Part shown: in pieces, positions 62,491-64,000 of the stretch
How positions within the stretch are numbered: the first letter of the stretch is position 1
Layout: each line of letters starts with the position of its first letter
NCBI RefSeq assembly: GCF_009708075.1
Contig: NZ_WMBT01000007.1
Location: forward strand, 62,001 to 126,000
DNA: 64,000 bases
Source of the DNA: Paracoccus lichenicola
GTDB taxonomy: Bacteria > Pseudomonadota > Alphaproteobacteria > Rhodobacterales > Rhodobacteraceae
Direction: 5' to 3'
The notes under the pieces: model-generated
The model's database searches: none
Told to the model about the DNA's origin: nothing
The model's input: the letters and a program-made list of their open reading frames with translations, nothing else
Made by a program: the position numbers and the translations under genes

Positions 62491-64000
62491 CATCTCGACC
62501 GAGGCATCCGCCACATCACCACGGTCGAGGCCTTGGGCTTTCGCCGCGAGCGCCATGCGGACCGGTATCTGAAGCCGCCTGCCGAGATGCACCGGCTGTT
62601 TTCCCGCTACCCCGAAGCCCTGGCCCGGACGGTGGAGATCATGGACCGCTGCCGGTTTTGCTTGGATGAACTTCGTCACCAGTATCCCGAGGAGCGCGCC
62701 GACCCGAGCCTTTCCCCGCAGGAGACTTTGGAGCAGTTGACCTGGGAGGGAGCCGCGTCCCGTTATCCCGAAGGCGTGCCGGAGGAGGTCAGGACATCGC
62801 TCGGCCACGAACTGCGCCTGATTGGCAAGCTGTCCTACGCTCCCTACTTCCTGACCGTCCATTCCATCGTCCGCTTCGCGCGCTCCTGTGGCATCCTCTG
62901 CCAGGGCCGTGGATCGGCGGCTAATTCCGCTGTCTGCTTTGTGCTGGGCATCACCGCCATTGACCCGAGCCGCGGTGATCTCCTGTTCGAGCGCTTCATC
63001 TCCGAAGAACGCCACGAACCGCCCGACATCGACGTGGACTTCGAGCACGAGCGCCGCGAGGAGGTGATCCAGTGGGTCTACCAGACCTACGGCCGCGACC
63101 ACTCCGCGCTTTGCGCCACAGTGATCCGCTACCGGGCCAAAGGCGCCCTGCGCGACGTGGGCCGTGCCATGGGCCTGCCCGAGGACTTGATCCAGACCCT
63201 TTCCGGCCAGATCTGGGCCTGGTCCGAGGAGGGCGTCAGCGACGCGCAGATCCGCGAGCTGAACCTCGACCCCTCTGACCGGCGCCTGCGGCTGACGCTG
63301 GACTTGGCCCGCCAGCTCATGGGCTTTCCCCGGCATCTGTCGCAGCATCCGGGCGGGTTCGTGCTGACCCAGGACCGCCTGGACAACCTGGTGCCGATCG
63401 AGCCTGCCGCCATGGAGGACCGGCAGATCATCGAATGGGACAAGGACGACATCGACGCGCTGCGCTTCATGAAGGTCGACGTCTTGGCCTTGGGAATGTT
63501 GACCTGCATGGCCAAGGGGCTGGCCTTGATCGAAGAGCACAAGGGCATCACCCATGACCTCGCCTCCATCCCGTCCGAAGACCCGCGCACCTATGCGATG
63601 ATCCGGAAGGCCGATACCTTGGGAACCTTCCAGATCGAGAGCCGGGCGCAAATGGCCATGCTGCCGCGCCTGAAGCCGCGCACCTACTACGACCTGGTGG
63701 TGCAGGTGGCGATCGTTCGGCCTGGTCCCATCCAGGGCGACATGGTCCATCCCTATCTGCGCCGCCGCGAAGGCAAGGAGCCGGTCGCGTATTCGACACC
63801 GGAACTTGAGAAGGTGCTGGGCAAGACCCTGGGCGTGCCCTTGTTCCAGGAACAGGCCATGCGGGTGGCGATCGACTGCGCGGGCTTTACCCCTGGCGAG
63901 GCCGACCTGCTCCGCAAAAGCATGGCCACCTTCAAGTTCACCGGCGGGGTCAGCGCCTTCAAGGACAAGCTCGTCACCGGCATGGTGGCGCGAGAGTATG
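62491..64000 (+). pseudogene. dnaE2: dnaE2-type error-prone DNA polymerase, N-terminus missing (runs off window)
   Basis: Open frame from directly after the ABC ATPase stop to the window end. Recognisable DnaE2 sequence starts at [13 protein letters not shown] (about 62500) and includes [35 protein letters not shown], the catalytic [31 protein letters not shown] and [19 protein letters not shown]. The N-terminal PHP domain (roughly 300 residues) is absent and no ATG with a ribosome site is found; a TTG at 62440 is the only early start candidate. Polymerase palm and finger regions look intact. Probably a remnant; the imuA/imuB partner genes are not in the window. Confidence 0.75.

Overview
The window is very GC-rich DNA, with almost every codon ending in G or C. 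The gene families are typical of Rhodobacterales: RTX proteins without a signal peptide, a serralysin, a LAB_N plus GT39 lipid/sugar cluster, a MntA/HepT pair and an IS903-type IS5 element. A Paracoccus-like alphaproteobacterium is the best guess; this is inferred from gene content only. The mixture of intact operons and truncated genes suggests a plasmid, a chromid or a variable chromosomal region.

Layout. 1-5.4 kb: ordinary genes (SDR, an RTX protein, a ChaC-like cyclotransferase, small conserved proteins, a VIT-family transporter). 5.3-39.8 kb: a 34.5-kb unit bounded by two 204-bp direct repeats. Each repeat joins the tail of the VIT gene to the head of a LAB_N gene, so removing the unit would restore a simple VIT/LAB_N neighbourhood. 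Inside are two convergent RTX glycoside hydrolases, a 1516-residue fusion of glycosyltransferase, pyruvyltransferase and FrhB-like domains, a serralysin followed by a lipoprotein, a ten-gene operon (19.7-33.6 kb), a FecR / CHASE2 cyclase / Crp signalling set, a PACE pump and another RTX protein. 39.9-43.5 kb: LAB_N, GT39, GT2 and a sugar-nucleotide epimerase. 43.6-46.8 kb: PepSY protein, frameshifted cytochrome b561, two-component system and a DUF2934 protein.

46.9-53.4 kb holds the remains of an aromatic-compound cluster: a 5'-truncated flavin monooxygenase, an alpha/beta hydrolase and a flavin reductase, then cardiolipin synthase, then a run of broken genes (aldo/keto reductase joined to an SRAP fragment, a second hydrolase, an extradiol dioxygenase, a VapC tail). 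An IS5-family element follows. 55-59 kb: a CIA30 pseudogene, DUF427, a small membrane protein, an ABC1 kinase, a MntA/HepT pair whose HepT lacks its active-site His, and a short tyrosine recombinase. 59.5-62.4 kb is a complete polar amino acid ABC transporter lying between a channel-gene fragment and a dnaE2 that has lost its PHP domain and runs off the window.

The most interesting unit is the 19.7-33.6 kb operon. An RsbU/RsbV/RsbW-like partner-switching set and a hybrid histidine kinase share an operon, with overlapping or near-contiguous genes, with a cellulose-synthase-like GT2, an acyltransferase, two DUF3131 proteins, an outer-membrane barrel on a Pro/Ala-rich stalk and a secreted esterase. 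I read it as a synthase-dependent exopolysaccharide machine with its own phosphorylation switch. The neighbouring RTX hydrolases, RTX protease and cAMP module plausibly act on the same matrix. No type I secretion genes for the RTX proteins are present in the window.
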